From IMG/VR virus record IMGVR_UViG_3300044712_000335, positions 1-47,256 of that record: a DNA stretch of 47,256 nucleotides, one strand, 5' to 3'. A model generated the notes under the pieces. That model did not search any database. It was not told where the DNA came from and saw only the letters and a program-made list of their open reading frames with translations. Position numbers and translations under genes: made by a program. This DNA is from a virus. This document shows positions 8,764 to 16,091 of the stretch, one piece after another (within the stretch, counting starts at the first letter, position 1; every line of letters starts with the position of its first letter).

Positions 8764-9377
8764 CATCCGAAGAATTGCTATCAATCATACAATCGAAATC
8801 AGAAGGACTAATTTTTGCCGAAACCGGACATAAATATTTCTACAACGGAAAGGAAGTTCCATCAGTAAGCAAGATCATTGAACCATTATCTCGGCTGATA
8901 TACGGCGATGGACAATATGCACAGTATCAAACCGGAGCAGATGTACATTTAGCGATTCAGATGTACCTTGAAAATGGATGGAGGGTTTGGGAAGAAGAAA
9001 TAGACGGATACATGATGGGTTTTGAACAATGGTATGAATCGTTCAATGGTGTGTTTGGTGAAATAGTAACAGTAGAAAAGCCTATCACAAATGGAGAATA
9101 TGCCGGTACACCTGATATTATTGCCTTGATGAATGGAGAACCTATCATAATTGACATTAAAACATCGAAGTCCGCTAAATGGAACTTATGGAAGACGCAA
9201 CTATCAGCATATGCAAATATTTTTGATGGAAAGGAATGGAAAAGGGCAATACTACAATTAAAGGGGGATAATGATTACAAATTCCAGATAGTATGCGATG
9301 AAACGGAAATATTCTATAACATGCTCAATGTTTATCGGTACAGCAAAATGAGAAACAATGCGAAAGGAGTAAAATGA
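8760..9377 (+). CDS. PD-(D/E)XK exonuclease, Cas4/RecB-like
   Basis: A 205-residue protein. The nuclease core is seen in EYAGTPDIIALMNGEPIIID and IKTSKSAKWNLWKTQLSAYA: the Asp of GTPD, the IDIKT motif (Asp-x-Lys) and a following QLSAY helix that is typical of RecB/Cas4-family nucleases. An earlier GADVHLAIQMYLENG helix fits the upstream conserved His. It sits upstream of the Bet annealing protein, which matches the usual phage exonuclease/annealase pairing. The start at 8760 gives the ATGA overlap; an in-frame ATG at 8739 is possible. Confidence 0.8.
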   Translation: MTSEELLSIIQSKSEGLIFAETGHKYFYNGKEVPSVSKIIEPLSRLIYGDGQYAQYQTGADVHLAIQMYLENGWRVWEEEIDGYMMGFEQWYESFNGVFGEIVTVEKPITNGEYAGTPDIIALMNGEPIIIDIKTSKSAKWNLWKTQLSAYANIFDGKEWKRAILQLKGDNDYKFQIVCDETEIFYNMLNVYRYSKMRNNAKGVK

Positions 9378-9577
9378 CGCACGATAAAGAAACCCAAAAA
9401 CTACTTAAAAGAATGTTTGTTCAATTTTCCGCTTATGGCGCAATGGTTATGATAACTTTGTCTGGTGCGTTCACATGCTTTGATACTGGAAAAATTCTAT
9501 TTGGAGTGCTTGGAATGTTGGGTTGCCTTGGATGGATTGGAATAATCGTAATTTCGATGAATATTTACAGCAAATAA
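9374..9577 (+). CDS. Two-span membrane protein (67 aa)
   Basis: A 67-residue protein with a charged N-terminus (MTHDKETQKLLKRMF) and two hydrophobic segments (about 18-34 and 41-62, with GVLGMLGCLGWIGIIVIS). It overlaps the nuclease gene by ATGA and precedes the Bet gene by 17 bases. The function is unknown; membrane proteins inside a recombination operon are common in phages. Confidence 0.65.
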   Translation: MTHDKETQKLLKRMFVQFSAYGAMVMITLSGAFTCFDTGKILFGVLGMLGCLGWIGIIVISMNIYSK

Positions 9578-9594
9578 GCGAAGGAGAAAACAAA

Positions 9595-10743
9595 ATGGCT
9601 AATGAAATGGTGACCTTTAAGGACAACAACGGCGAGGTGGTAAAACTTACACCTAGCATCATTCGGAATTACATCAGCAATAACAAGGATATTACCGATG
9701 GCGAAGTGGTTATGTTCATGGAGTTGTGTAAATTCCGCAAGCTGAATCCATTCTTGCGTGAAGCGTATCTTATCAAATATGGCAACTCTCCTGCACAGCA
9801 GATCGTGGCGGCGATTGCTATGAACAAGATTGCAAAGGCAAATCCTAATTATGCAGGAGAAAAGTCCGGTGTAACAGTTATCAAGGAAAACGGTGCAGTT
9901 GAGCGTAGGCGTGGGGAATTGATTCTTCCTACTGAACAACTTGTCGGTGCATGGTGCGAAGTATACATCAAAGGATATGTTGAGCCTATCTTTGAGGAAG
10001 TCAGCCTATCCGATTATGACAAAAAGGTATCGCTTTGGAAAACAATGCCTGCTGTTATGTTGCATAAGGTTGCTTGTGCAAAGGCATGGAGAACAGCTTT
10101 TCCGAATGACTTTTCAGGGGTCTATACAGCAGAAGAAATGCCTGTCGATGTTGCAAAACTTCCTACGCATGAAATCGATGCAACCGAAATCACCGATGCA
10201 CCCATCGAATTCATCAATCAATCATTCTTCACAGCCTTGTCAAAACTATGGGGAACAGACAAATGGAAGCAGATCAAAGCCGTTGAAGTAATGAACAAAT
10301 TCGGTATTCCTGCGCCATACAAGGCTATTGATGTTCGATTGTACGATGAAATCTATGCCGAAATCAAGGAAGCAACAACACCTGTCGAAATTAAAGCAGT
10401 AGAAGTAGTGCCCGTAAAGCCTGATTACATGGCTGACATCGAGGGTGATTTTCCTGATAGCTATGAGCCTGACATGCCGATGGAAGAATATTCACCTGTC
10501 AAGGATTCCTTGACAACTGCCGTCAGACCTAATGCAGACATGACAATCACATTTGGCAAGCATAAGGGCAAGCGATTGGATGAAGTGGAAGATGGATACT
10601 TGCGTTGGTTGCTTGAACAGCCGATTAAAGACGATAACTTCAAGGCATCAAATGTCGCAAGGAATAAGAAAATTCAGGCATATCTTGATGGTAAGCCGAC
10701 AGCAACAGCAGACGATGATATTCCACTTCCGTTTGATCTGTGA
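9595..10743 (+). CDS. bet: Bet/RecT-type single-strand annealing protein with DUF3820-like C-terminal domain
   Basis: A 382-residue protein. Residues 1-200 match the Bet recombinase pattern: EVVMFMELCKFRKLNPFLRE, AYLIKYG, QIVAAIAMNKIAKANPNYAG and LHKVACAKAWRTAFP. This domain would coat ssDNA and anneal complementary strands. Unusually, about residues 315-345 (ITFGKHKGKRLDEV, then YLRWLLEQ) look like the DUF3820/exonuclease-X C-terminal domain, and the very end, DDDIPLPFDL, mimics the acidic tip of SSB that recruits partner proteins. The ATG at 9595 follows AAGGAGAAAACAAA. Its partner nuclease is at 8760 and a separate SSB is encoded at 25495. Confidence 0.88.
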   Translation: MANEMVTFKDNNGEVVKLTPSIIRNYISNNKDITDGEVVMFMELCKFRKLNPFLREAYLIKYGNSPAQQIVAAIAMNKIAKANPNYAGEKSGVTVIKENGAVERRRGELILPTEQLVGAWCEVYIKGYVEPIFEEVSLSDYDKKVSLWKTMPAVMLHKVACAKAWRTAFPNDFSGVYTAEEMPVDVAKLPTHEIDATEITDAPIEFINQSFFTALSKLWGTDKWKQIKAVEVMNKFGIPAPYKAIDVRLYDEIYAEIKEATTPVEIKAVEVVPVKPDYMADIEGDFPDSYEPDMPMEEYSPVKDSLTTAVRPNADMTITFGKHKGKRLDEVEDGYLRWLLEQPIKDDNFKASNVARNKKIQAYLDGKPTATADDDIPLPFDL

Positions 10744-10753
10744 GGTGATGACA

Positions 10754-10942
10754 ATGACAACAAAACTTGAAGCACTACGCAAGCAAGCGGGAATGAGCCA
10801 ATTTGAAATGGCTATCGCATTGAAATGCAGTATCAATTCATATCGGTTGTGGGAGTATGGGGTCATGTTCCCCAATAAAGAGCATCAGAAGCGAATAGAT
10901 GATTTCTTCGGAATGGAAGTAAAAATTGGAGAAATTGTATGA
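10754..10942 (+). CDS. Small XRE-type helix-turn-helix protein (62 aa)
   Basis: A 62-residue protein. The first 50 residues (LEALRKQAGMSQFEMAIALK, then CSINSYRLWEYG) have the spacing of a Cro/CI-type helix-turn-helix, with recognition helix around INSYRLWE. It could be a Cro-like early regulator; no partner repressor was found in the genome. The ATG at 10754 is chosen for spacing from GAGGTG. It overlaps the next gene by ATGA. Confidence 0.75.
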   Translation: MTTKLEALRKQAGMSQFEMAIALKCSINSYRLWEYGVMFPNKEHQKRIDDFFGMEVKIGEIV

Positions 10943-11148
10943 TTAATAATAACTATTGCAAAAGTGGAGTGTTCCAATGTTGGTATTGTGAAAATCGAAT
11001 TGGCTTTAAGGAACATCGCTTTTCAATGGGAATAGTTACATTGCCATTGTGCAAAATAACCGACGAATACATGCTTTGGATAAACGGAATTCCCTGTATC
11101 AAATATGAGCAAAGCAAAGAAAATAAAGAGGGGGTTGCATCAACATGA
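10939..11148 (+). CDS. Small Cys-rich protein (69 aa)
   Basis: A 69-residue protein with CWYCENRIGFKEHRF and two more cysteines, suggesting one zinc site. It is overlapped by both neighbours (ATGA at the start), so it belongs to the same early transcript. No family is recognised. Confidence 0.6.
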   Translation: MINNNYCKSGVFQCWYCENRIGFKEHRFSMGIVTLPLCKITDEYMLWINGIPCIKYEQSKENKEGVAST

Positions 11149-11318
11149 CTGATTTTATGTGGGCATTGCTAATCATCTTTGCGGTTATCATCATTGGCTA
11201 TTCTGCTGAATGTGCATACAATAGCTATTGCGAACGGAAATTCAATGAAGCGATGTTTAAGAAGGATATGGATGCATATATTGTAGCAAGCATCTTGGAA
11301 AAGAGGGGAAAGAAATGA
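11145..11318 (+). CDS. Single-span membrane peptide (57 aa)
   Basis: A 57-residue frame, beginning with a hydrophobic segment (FMWALLIIFAVIIIGYSAE) and ending in a charged helix. The ribosome site is GAGGGGG. It overlaps the next gene by ATGA, which supports it as real despite its size. The function is unknown. Confidence 0.6.
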   Translation: MTDFMWALLIIFAVIIIGYSAECAYNSYCERKFNEAMFKKDMDAYIVASILEKRGKK

Positions 11319-11587
11319 TACATGAAGATGGTTGTGCTGATTGCGGTGGCAGTTTTGGTGATTTCAAATTTACAGTTGTGTTGCCAGATTTAGGAATGAT
11401 TAGTTTATGCGATGGGTGTATCGGTGCGTATGTTTCAGATAAATGTATGGAGAAATTTAATTGTGACGAAATTCAATTTGTAATAACTGTAACAAAAACA
11501 GGAAAACCAGATATTTCAGAAGCAGAAACCGCATTAAACAATGCCATCCAAAATGAAATGGAGAAAAGCCATGATTCATCTGATTGA
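11315..11587 (+). CDS. Zinc-ribbon-like protein (90 aa)
   Basis: A 90-residue protein with CADCGGSF near the start and LCDGCIGAY at about residue 33, the Cys-x2-Cys pairs of a zinc ribbon. The C-terminal half is acidic and helical. Coupled to the preceding gene by ATGA and overlapped by the next. Role unknown. Confidence 0.6.
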   Translation: MIHEDGCADCGGSFGDFKFTVVLPDLGMISLCDGCIGAYVSDKCMEKFNCDEIQFVITVTKTGKPDISEAETALNNAIQNEMEKSHDSSD

Positions 11588-11885
11588 TGATTGGTATTTG
11601 GATTCTGATGATAGACAGTACATCTTGATTGAGTGGAATGGAAAGATGCAGATAGATAAGAATGGAAAGAACAAGGGAATGTCTGGTGCATCGTATCGTT
11701 ATATTAGAGAGCTACCGGAAGTATTCGATCATTTGCTTAAAATCATTACTCGCAGAAAAATCGCAACGCTGACCAATATCACTGAAATTATCGAAGCAAT
11801 CAAAAGCGAAAACGATAGAATGTCCGAATTGTTCTTATTTGTGGATAGCCACATAGTGACAGATGGCATAGGAAGCGTTAGGTAG
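11571..11885 (+). CDS. Unknown early protein (104 aa)
   Basis: A 104-residue protein (MIHLIDDWYLDSDDRQYILI at its start). The layout, a beta-rich start followed by a Tyr-containing strand (SGASYRYIREL) and two helices, resembles a widespread small phage protein found near recombination genes, but the family assignment is uncertain. The ATG at 11571 follows GGAGAAAAGCC and lies inside the end of the preceding gene. Confidence 0.6.
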   Translation: MIHLIDDWYLDSDDRQYILIEWNGKMQIDKNGKNKGMSGASYRYIRELPEVFDHLLKIITRRKIATLTNITEIIEAIKSENDRMSELFLFVDSHIVTDGIGSVR

Positions 11886-11909
11886 CCATAGTACGGCGTT
11901 TCGTATCAA

Positions 11910-11931
11910 AAGTAATATAAATTCATTACTT
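11910..11931. promoter_or_regulatory. Inverted repeat, possible operator
   Basis: AAGTAAT (11910-11916) and ATTACTT (11925-11931) are perfect inverted arms around eight bases, in the only gap in this operon (11886-11972). No T-run follows, so an operator or mRNA hairpin is more likely than a terminator. Confidence 0.4.
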
Positions 11932-11972
11932 CGAATAAAAATGGCTTAATATGGCTTGCAGAGGGGTTGCGT

Positions 11973-12593
11973 ATGACAAGGCTACCAAAAAACCGAGATC
12001 AACTTATATCGGATGTTTTAAGCGGACGATATTCAGCGCAACGAATAAGAGAACGCAATGGATTTACAAGCGTGGCATCATATGTACGTAGATTGCAGAA
12101 ACTTGTGAAAGATGGAATGTTGCCGAAGTCGTGCTTGAAAAAGCCTAATGAAGCTAAACTGCGTTTTCAAAAAGATTGGAACGGATACACGCTATCCAAT
12201 ACGGAATTGATTGTACTGTATAACCTGAAAAGCATTGATACATTGCTATCCAAAGTATCTACAATGCGCCGACAAGGATACGAAATGCGTAGAAACAGGG
12301 ATAGGGTGCAGGTTTGGCAAGACGGCAGAAGAATTGTAATAGGGTCACGCAAAAAGCAATATAAACAATCCGATGTTGTCGATGAAAAACCATACGAAGA
12401 AGTGACGGAAGAAGAGCGCAAAAGCATTATTACATCATACAAAAAGGGTTGTAATATACGGATCAATTCGCAAGTACACGCTGTACAGGAATCAGCCATA
12501 AGGCAAATCATTAAGGAATACAATTCAAGCGTGAAACTGTACGAGAAAAATTTATCTCAATTTACGAGAAAATGTATTGAAATGAAAGGGTAA
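11973..12593 (+). CDS. Unknown basic DNA-binding-like protein (206 aa)
   Basis: A 206-residue strongly basic protein. The N-terminus (LISDVLSGRYSAQRIRERNG, then FTSVASYVRRLQKLVKDGML) has the helix-turn-helix look of a DNA-binding module, and a second similar block (LSNTELIVLYNLKSIDTLLS) follows. The middle (RVQVWQDGRRIVIGSRK) is a beta hairpin. It could be a late-gene regulator or a packaging factor, but no family is recognised. The ATG at 11973 follows GAGGGG. Confidence 0.6.
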   Translation: MTRLPKNRDQLISDVLSGRYSAQRIRERNGFTSVASYVRRLQKLVKDGMLPKSCLKKPNEAKLRFQKDWNGYTLSNTELIVLYNLKSIDTLLSKVSTMRRQGYEMRRNRDRVQVWQDGRRIVIGSRKKQYKQSDVVDEKPYEEVTEEERKSIITSYKKGCNIRINSQVHAVQESAIRQIIKEYNSSVKLYEKNLSQFTRKCIEMKG

Positions 12594-12605
12594 ATCGAAT
12601 ATAAT
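12577..12605 (+). promoter_or_regulatory. Sigma-A-type promoter
   Basis: TTGAAA (12577-12582), a 17-base spacer and TATAAT (12600-12605), 22 bases upstream of the start at 12628. Confidence 0.75.
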
Positions 12606-12627
12606 AGGGTAGAAAGGTGGTGTTGAA

Positions 12628-12798
12628 ATGTCAATAAATGATGAGAAGTACTTCAAGGCGATTTCTTACACAACCAAACTAGGTGATAAGGATTTCGAGC
12701 AGATTATGGATTTGGTAGGTATGAATGTTGCCATGAACGGTGTTACAGAAGCGCAAGCATTGATATTGGTGTTGGAACAAATGGGGATCGAATTATGA
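12628..12798 (+). CDS. Small helical protein (56 aa)
   Basis: A 56-residue acidic helical protein (starts MSINDEKYFKAISYTTKLGD) with ribosome site AAAGGTGG and its own promoter at 12577. It overlaps the next gene by ATGA. The pattern of two helices separated by a Gly turn gives no family. Confidence 0.6.
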   Translation: MSINDEKYFKAISYTTKLGDKDFEQIMDLVGMNVAMNGVTEAQALILVLEQMGIEL

Positions 12799-13088
12799 GC
12801 GGTGAACATTTTGACCAGATTTGCTATAGCGTAGAAAGAGTAGCAGACGAATTGGTACAAAGCAAAAACCTATTGCATGTAGCGTTCGGCAATCATCTCG
12901 CATTGGTAGCCACAGCTTTGCATGATATTGATTGGGTATTGTCCGGTGACTGTTCAGAGGGCGATGAAGAAGAAGCAATCAAGAAAGTGTTAGGGAAACA
13001 ATGGAGAACTATTACAATCCAGTCTGCCCTTGACCAAATGGATCAAATAAGAAATATGGTTGTTGATATTATATATAAGACTGAATAA
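12795..13088 (+). CDS. Unknown helical protein (97 aa)
   Basis: A 97-residue protein, all helical by composition (SVERVADELVQSKNLLHVAF; HDIDWVLSGDCSEGDEEEAI), coupled to the gene before it by ATGA. A four-helix or coiled-coil arrangement is likely. No function is recognised. Confidence 0.6.
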   Translation: MSGEHFDQICYSVERVADELVQSKNLLHVAFGNHLALVATALHDIDWVLSGDCSEGDEEEAIKKVLGKQWRTITIQSALDQMDQIRNMVVDIIYKTE

Positions 13089-13107
13089 TATGCAAGGAGA
13101 TATGTAT

Positions 13108-13302
13108 ATGAAAGAACCTATTCACGATATGCTTGAAACAAAAAATTATCCTGCTTGTCCTTGGTGCGGATCGTTCTATGATGATACGCCAGACAATAAT
13201 TCGGAACAAATGATTATCACTTGTTGGAATTGTAATGAACAGTACGCCTCATATCCTAGTGTGAAATATCAATCATACCCTATCGAATCGGAGGAAAACT
13301 GA
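13108..13302 (+). CDS. Zinc-ribbon protein (64 aa)
   Basis: A 64-residue protein with CPWCGSFYDD at about residue 16 and CWNCNEQY at about residue 41: a clear Cys4 zinc ribbon. The start at 13108 is chosen because AAGGAG lies 8 bases upstream. Small zinc ribbons of this type are frequent in phage early regions; the target is unknown. Confidence 0.65.
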   Translation: MKEPIHDMLETKNYPACPWCGSFYDDTPDNNSEQMIITCWNCNEQYASYPSVKYQSYPIESEEN

Positions 13303-13303
13303 A

Positions 13304-13498
13304 ATGGGGAAAGCCTATACGCAAGATGAGCATGAAAGGATAAACGCAAGGGAATACCCCGGAACACGACAATTGTGTTATGTTTGTGAACAGCCTACTG
13401 GAAGATGTGAAGATGATACTATAACCCTTGACGATGAACCGTATCAGCCATTGTGCGAAGAATGCTATTACAGGGCAATCGGAAAGGAAAAAGAATAA
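13304..13498 (+). CDS. Zinc-binding protein (64 aa)
   Basis: A 64-residue protein with LCYVCEQPTGRC and LCEECYY, giving two Cys pairs for one zinc ion. Starts 1 base after the preceding gene (ribosome site GGAGGAAAACTGAA). It is the second of two adjacent Cys4 proteins. Confidence 0.65.
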   Translation: MGKAYTQDEHERINAREYPGTRQLCYVCEQPTGRCEDDTITLDDEPYQPLCEECYYRAIGKEKE

Positions 13499-13765
13499 AT
13501 GAAAGATAATCTTAAAACGAATATCAGCAATCTGCTATGTAGTATTGTCGATGATGAACTATGGTTTGCAATTACAAAAGGCGAAAAAGATAATGAAGTA
13601 ATGATAGCGGTATGCAATAGCGATAAGAGTATAGTAAAATCGTATATGTTTGACATTGATATGCACACACTGGATAATATATTCGATGGTATAGAAAAAT
13701 TGCGACATGAGGTGAGGACGATTGACAAGCGACAGCAGAAAAAAAGCGGAAGCGCAACTGCCTGA
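13499..13765 (+). CDS. Unknown protein (88 aa)
   Basis: An 88-residue protein starting directly after the stop of the preceding gene. The core (DDELWFAITKGEKDNEVMIA, then VCNSDKSIVKSYMFDI) reads as an antiparallel sheet followed by one helix. The last 40 bases overlap the RusA-like gene. No family is recognised. Confidence 0.6.
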   Translation: MKDNLKTNISNLLCSIVDDELWFAITKGEKDNEVMIAVCNSDKSIVKSYMFDIDMHTLDNIFDGIEKLRHEVRTIDKRQQKKSGSATA

Positions 13766-14396
13766 TTTGTATCCTGATATTGAAAGCCTATTGCCTATCA
13801 GCAGGATAGCAAGTTATTCAGATGATGTGATTCATCCGGTATTGCAAGGATATTATTTGGTAGATTGTAAGGGGAGACAGCTAACAACTGTACTCCCCAT
13901 AACTATATGCGATGCTATTCATGCAGGACTAATTGAGAATAGCGAAACCATAGATAGGCGAATGTCAGCCGATGGTAAACAGGGGATATTGTTAGCACAC
14001 ATCGTAATCCCGCTTAATCCCCCATCGAAAAAGAATTCTCAATCCATTGTAAACAACAACAGGGGAAGACCGTTTATCATTCCGAATCTTAAATATAGGC
14101 AATGTATAGCGGATATAAAGAAACTTGGCAACACCATATATCAATTTAAACGAGAGAAGATTGTATTCCCTATTGAGACAGCGGTAAGGGTTGTTGCACA
14201 TTATTACAGGGATAGCCACAGAAGAATAGACGGAACAAATCTTGAAAGTGCCATGGCTGATATCCTTGTTACCTTTGGTGTTCTAAAGGACGATGATAGC
14301 AAGATACTAAACAACACTGATGGGAGACGGGTGTATTATGATAGGGAGAGACCACGCACCGAACTTTGGATTTACGAGTGGAGGATGCCTAAATGA
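13722..14396 (+). CDS. RusA-like Holliday-junction resolvase
   Basis: A 224-residue protein. The C-terminal 120 residues are RusA-like: PLNPPSKKNSQSIV, a strand with VVAHYYRDSHRRIDGTNLES, and GVLKDDDSKILN. The RusA family cleaves four-way junctions using Asp residues in these blocks, here Asp in RRIDGTNL and KDDDSKI. The N-terminal 95 residues are an extension not seen in standard RusA (about 120 aa). The start is TTG at 13722 behind GAGGTGAGGACGA. It would resolve recombination intermediates before packaging, working with Bet and the nuclease at 8760. Confidence 0.82.
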   Translation: MTSDSRKKAEAQLPDLYPDIESLLPISRIASYSDDVIHPVLQGYYLVDCKGRQLTTVLPITICDAIHAGLIENSETIDRRMSADGKQGILLAHIVIPLNPPSKKNSQSIVNNNRGRPFIIPNLKYRQCIADIKKLGNTIYQFKREKIVFPIETAVRVVAHYYRDSHRRIDGTNLESAMADILVTFGVLKDDDSKILNNTDGRRVYYDRERPRTELWIYEWRMPK

Positions 14397-14854
14397 AAAC
14401 ATGTTATGCAAACGACAACACACCGTTTTTTGTTGATGATGATGATTTCGAGAGAGTAAGCATGCACAATTGGTATTTTTATGGAAATGGATATCTTGTC
14501 ACTTCTATAAAAGGAAGAAACATTAGGCTTCATAGGTTTATTATGAATGCGCCAATGGGAATGGATGTCGATCACATTAACGGAGACTCTCTAAACAACA
14601 GCAAAACTAATTTGCGCATCTGCACCCATCAAGAAAACCAAATGAATCAAACGCCAAGGAAATGCGGAACAAGTAAGTATAAAGGTGTCCACTGGGGAAC
14701 ACGTGATAAAAAGTGGATATCTAAAATAATGATTGATGGGAACACGATCAACTTAGGATACTTTAACAATGAAATTGAAGCGGCTCTCGCCTACAATGTA
14801 AAAGCACAAGAGTTATTCGGGGAATATGCTCGATTAAACATCATCTGGGGATAA
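14393..14854 (+). CDS. HNH-AP2 homing endonuclease (copy 1 of 3)
   Basis: A 153-residue protein. Residues about 40-85 form the HNH core (RLHRFIMNAPMGMDVDHING, DSLNNSKTNLRICT). Residues about 95-150 form an AP2 DNA-binding domain (KYKGVHWGTRDKKWISKIMI, GYFNNEIEAALAYNVKA, EYARLN). Free-standing genes of this type move between phages by cutting and copying. It overlaps the RusA-like gene by ATGA, and related copies are on the minus strand at 22458 and 25903. This copy is the most divergent of the three. Confidence 0.9.
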   Translation: MKTCYANDNTPFFVDDDDFERVSMHNWYFYGNGYLVTSIKGRNIRLHRFIMNAPMGMDVDHINGDSLNNSKTNLRICTHQENQMNQTPRKCGTSKYKGVHWGTRDKKWISKIMIDGNTINLGYFNNEIEAALAYNVKAQELFGEYARLNIIWG

Positions 14855-14858
14855 AGAA

Positions 14859-14883
14859 AAAGGGCGATTATTCATCGTCCTTT
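14859..14883. terminator. Bidirectional terminator between converging operons
   Basis: AAAGGGCGAT (14859-14868) pairs with ATCGTCCTTT (14874-14883) with one G-U, around a five-base loop. T-rich runs flank it on both strands. It lies exactly where the plus-strand early operon and the minus-strand small-gene operon meet. Confidence 0.8.
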
Positions 14884-15095
14884 ACTCTTTTTCTTCTCCA
14901 TGCAATGCAATTCCCATTTGTTATTCGATGATCTGTCAATATGGAATAAGCGGGTAGTAACCAAATTCCGTAGAAGTTTATAGCACCGGGTATATCATGA
15001 CGCTTCAACCTTGTATATATTGACAGCTTTTTGGCATATCCTAATCGTTTTCGGTATTCTTCTACGGTCAGATAATCGCCTGATGGAATCCACAT
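14868..15095 (-). CDS. Excisionase/MerR-like helix-turn-helix protein (75 aa)
   Basis: A 75-residue protein (MWIPSGDYLTVEEYRKRLGY at its start). The run DYLTVEEYRKRLG...IYTRLKRHDIPGAINFYGIWLLP is the pattern of the HTH_17 family: a first helix, a recognition helix, then a wing giving I-W-L-L-P. Members are excisionase-like or transcription regulators. It is the last gene of the minus operon, ending in the terminator at 14859. It overlaps the preceding stop (TAATG). Confidence 0.7.
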   Translation of the reverse strand: MWIPSGDYLTVEEYRKRLGYAKKLSIYTRLKRHDIPGAINFYGIWLLPAYSILTDHRITNGNCIAWRRKRVKDDE

Positions 15096-15280
15096 TATCT
15101 AAACTCCTCGATTCTAGTTATTCTTGGATTGATAGTATCTGGATTGCTTTTCAATTTCTGTATAGCAATAAAATAAGCCTTTTCATGATTTTCTGCTGTA
15201 ATAGTTTCGTGTCCATCACATTCTGCATACGGATCATCCTCTGGTGGATCGACACGCCATGCAACCAGATATGTTTTCAT
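15095..15280 (-). CDS. Unknown protein (61 aa)
   Basis: A 61-residue protein starting MKTYLVAWRVDPPEDDPYAE, with an E-N-H-E-K-A-Y-F-I-A helix typical of small phage proteins that start with a strand and continue as a helix. The ATG at 15280 follows GGAGGAAAAACAA and gives an ATGA overlap with the gene before it. No function is recognised. Confidence 0.65.
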   Translation of the reverse strand: MKTYLVAWRVDPPEDDPYAECDGHETITAENHEKAYFIAIQKLKSNPDTINPRITRIEEFR

Positions 15281-15402
15281 TTGTTTTTCCTCCAATACAT
15301 TATGTCTGCAATGGCGCAAGCAATTTCAAGCAAACCATAAGCGATAATACCAGATATAACAAGTAGTGAGCAGATTGCCAGTGAATAGACACCGTTTGTC
15401 AT
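15277..15402 (-). CDS. Membrane peptide (41 aa)
   Basis: A 41-residue frame beginning MTNGVYSLAICSLLVISGII and ending in the basic tail YWRKNK. One membrane span is clear. It is linked to both neighbours by overlapping start/stop codons, which supports it as a gene although it is very short. Confidence 0.6.
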   Translation of the reverse strand: MTNGVYSLAICSLLVISGIIAYGLLEIACAIADIMYWRKNK

Positions 15403-15608
15403 TTTATTTCCTTTCTGGGTTTCCTGTAATAACCAACATGCCACGGGAAATATTCTGCTTCATGTGAATCAAGTAAATACTTATATGCTTTTTCTCCATT
15501 CAAAACGATTTCTGCATATTCTTCATCACTTGATACATTATGATTCCCATAAAGGAGATCAAGATATAAATTGTAGTCATGTTCGGCTTTTTCCAATTTA
15601 CCAGTCAT
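15399..15608 (-). CDS. Unknown protein (69 aa)
   Basis: A 69-residue tyrosine-rich, acidic helical protein (LEKAEHDYNLYLDLLYGNHN). The ribosome site GGAGACAAA precedes the start. It overlaps both neighbours by four bases. No family is recognised. Confidence 0.6.
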   Translation of the reverse strand: MTGKLEKAEHDYNLYLDLLYGNHNVSSDEEYAEIVLNGEKAYKYLLDSHEAEYFPWHVGYYRKPRKEIK

Positions 15609-15814
15609 TTTGTCTCCTTTCTGTATCTATCCCATAATGTCATCCATGTATCGTTATCATTTGCGTTTTCTGTTGCCCATTCATAAGCATCGTTAATAAT
15701 TTTTTCTTGTTTGCTGTAATTCGTTTCGCCTGTCAATGTTGCGATTGTTCCTGCCGATAGATTGATTAAGCATCGAATAGAATTGTCTTTGCCTTGATTC
15801 ATAGCATGATTCAT
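15605..15814 (-). CDS. Unknown protein (69 aa)
   Basis: A 69-residue helical protein (starts MNHAMNQGKDNSIRCLINLS) with a good ribosome site (GAAAGGAGTAAAACA). It is the first gene downstream of the hammerhead ribozyme at 15837-15891, so ribozyme cleavage would place it near the new 5' end of the downstream mRNA fragment. Confidence 0.6.
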   Translation of the reverse strand: MNHAMNQGKDNSIRCLINLSAGTIATLTGETNYSKQEKIINDAYEWATENANDNDTWMTLWDRYRKETK

Positions 15815-15836
15815 TGTTTTACTCCTTTCTATATTT

Positions 15837-15891
15837 GGTCATCGTCAGGTAACGCATTACGTTACTACGTGCAATTAAGCACGTTTCGACC
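15837..15891 (-). ncRNA. Hammerhead ribozyme, type II (stem II open), upstream of 15605 gene
   Basis: Read on the minus strand: GGTC, GAA, ACGTGC-loop-GCACGT (stem III, 6 bp), A (cleavage base), GTAACG-loop-CGTTAC (stem I, 6 bp), CTGACGA (conserved core), then T and GACC. GGTC and GACC close stem II (4 bp). All invariant core positions (CUGANGA, GAA, A-U pair of stem III, H17=A) are present. The one deviation is an extra U (position 15841) between the core and stem II. Cleavage is predicted after position 15866. It fills the gap between the genes at 15906 and 15605. Confidence 0.8.
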
Positions 15892-15905
15892 TATATTTAA
15901 CTTAT

Positions 15906-16073
15906 TTAATAATCCTGTACCAATTTGCAAAATCCCGATTCAATATCATGTGCAACCATATAGTCTTCTTTAGCATCCAACGCCATAACATAATCACATT
16001 CGAAACGATCAACTTCTTCCCAACGTCCGTTATAATCAATTACCCATAGAACCCATTTATACGTCTTTTCCAT
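15906..16073 (-). CDS. Unknown protein (55 aa)
   Basis: A 55-residue protein (MEKTYKWVLWVIDYNGRWEE at its start), a small two-strand/one-helix protein with an acidic body. The ribosome site is TAGGAGGTAGGATAA. The first hammerhead lies 15 bases behind its stop codon. Confidence 0.6.
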   Translation of the reverse strand: MEKTYKWVLWVIDYNGRWEEVDRFECDYVMALDAKEDYMVAHDIESGFCKLVQDY

Positions 16074-16091
16074 TTATCCTACCTCCTATAT

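Noticed and set aside
15815-15905. Tandem hairpins as an ordinary terminator
   Set aside because: No T-run follows and the conserved hammerhead core fits exactly.
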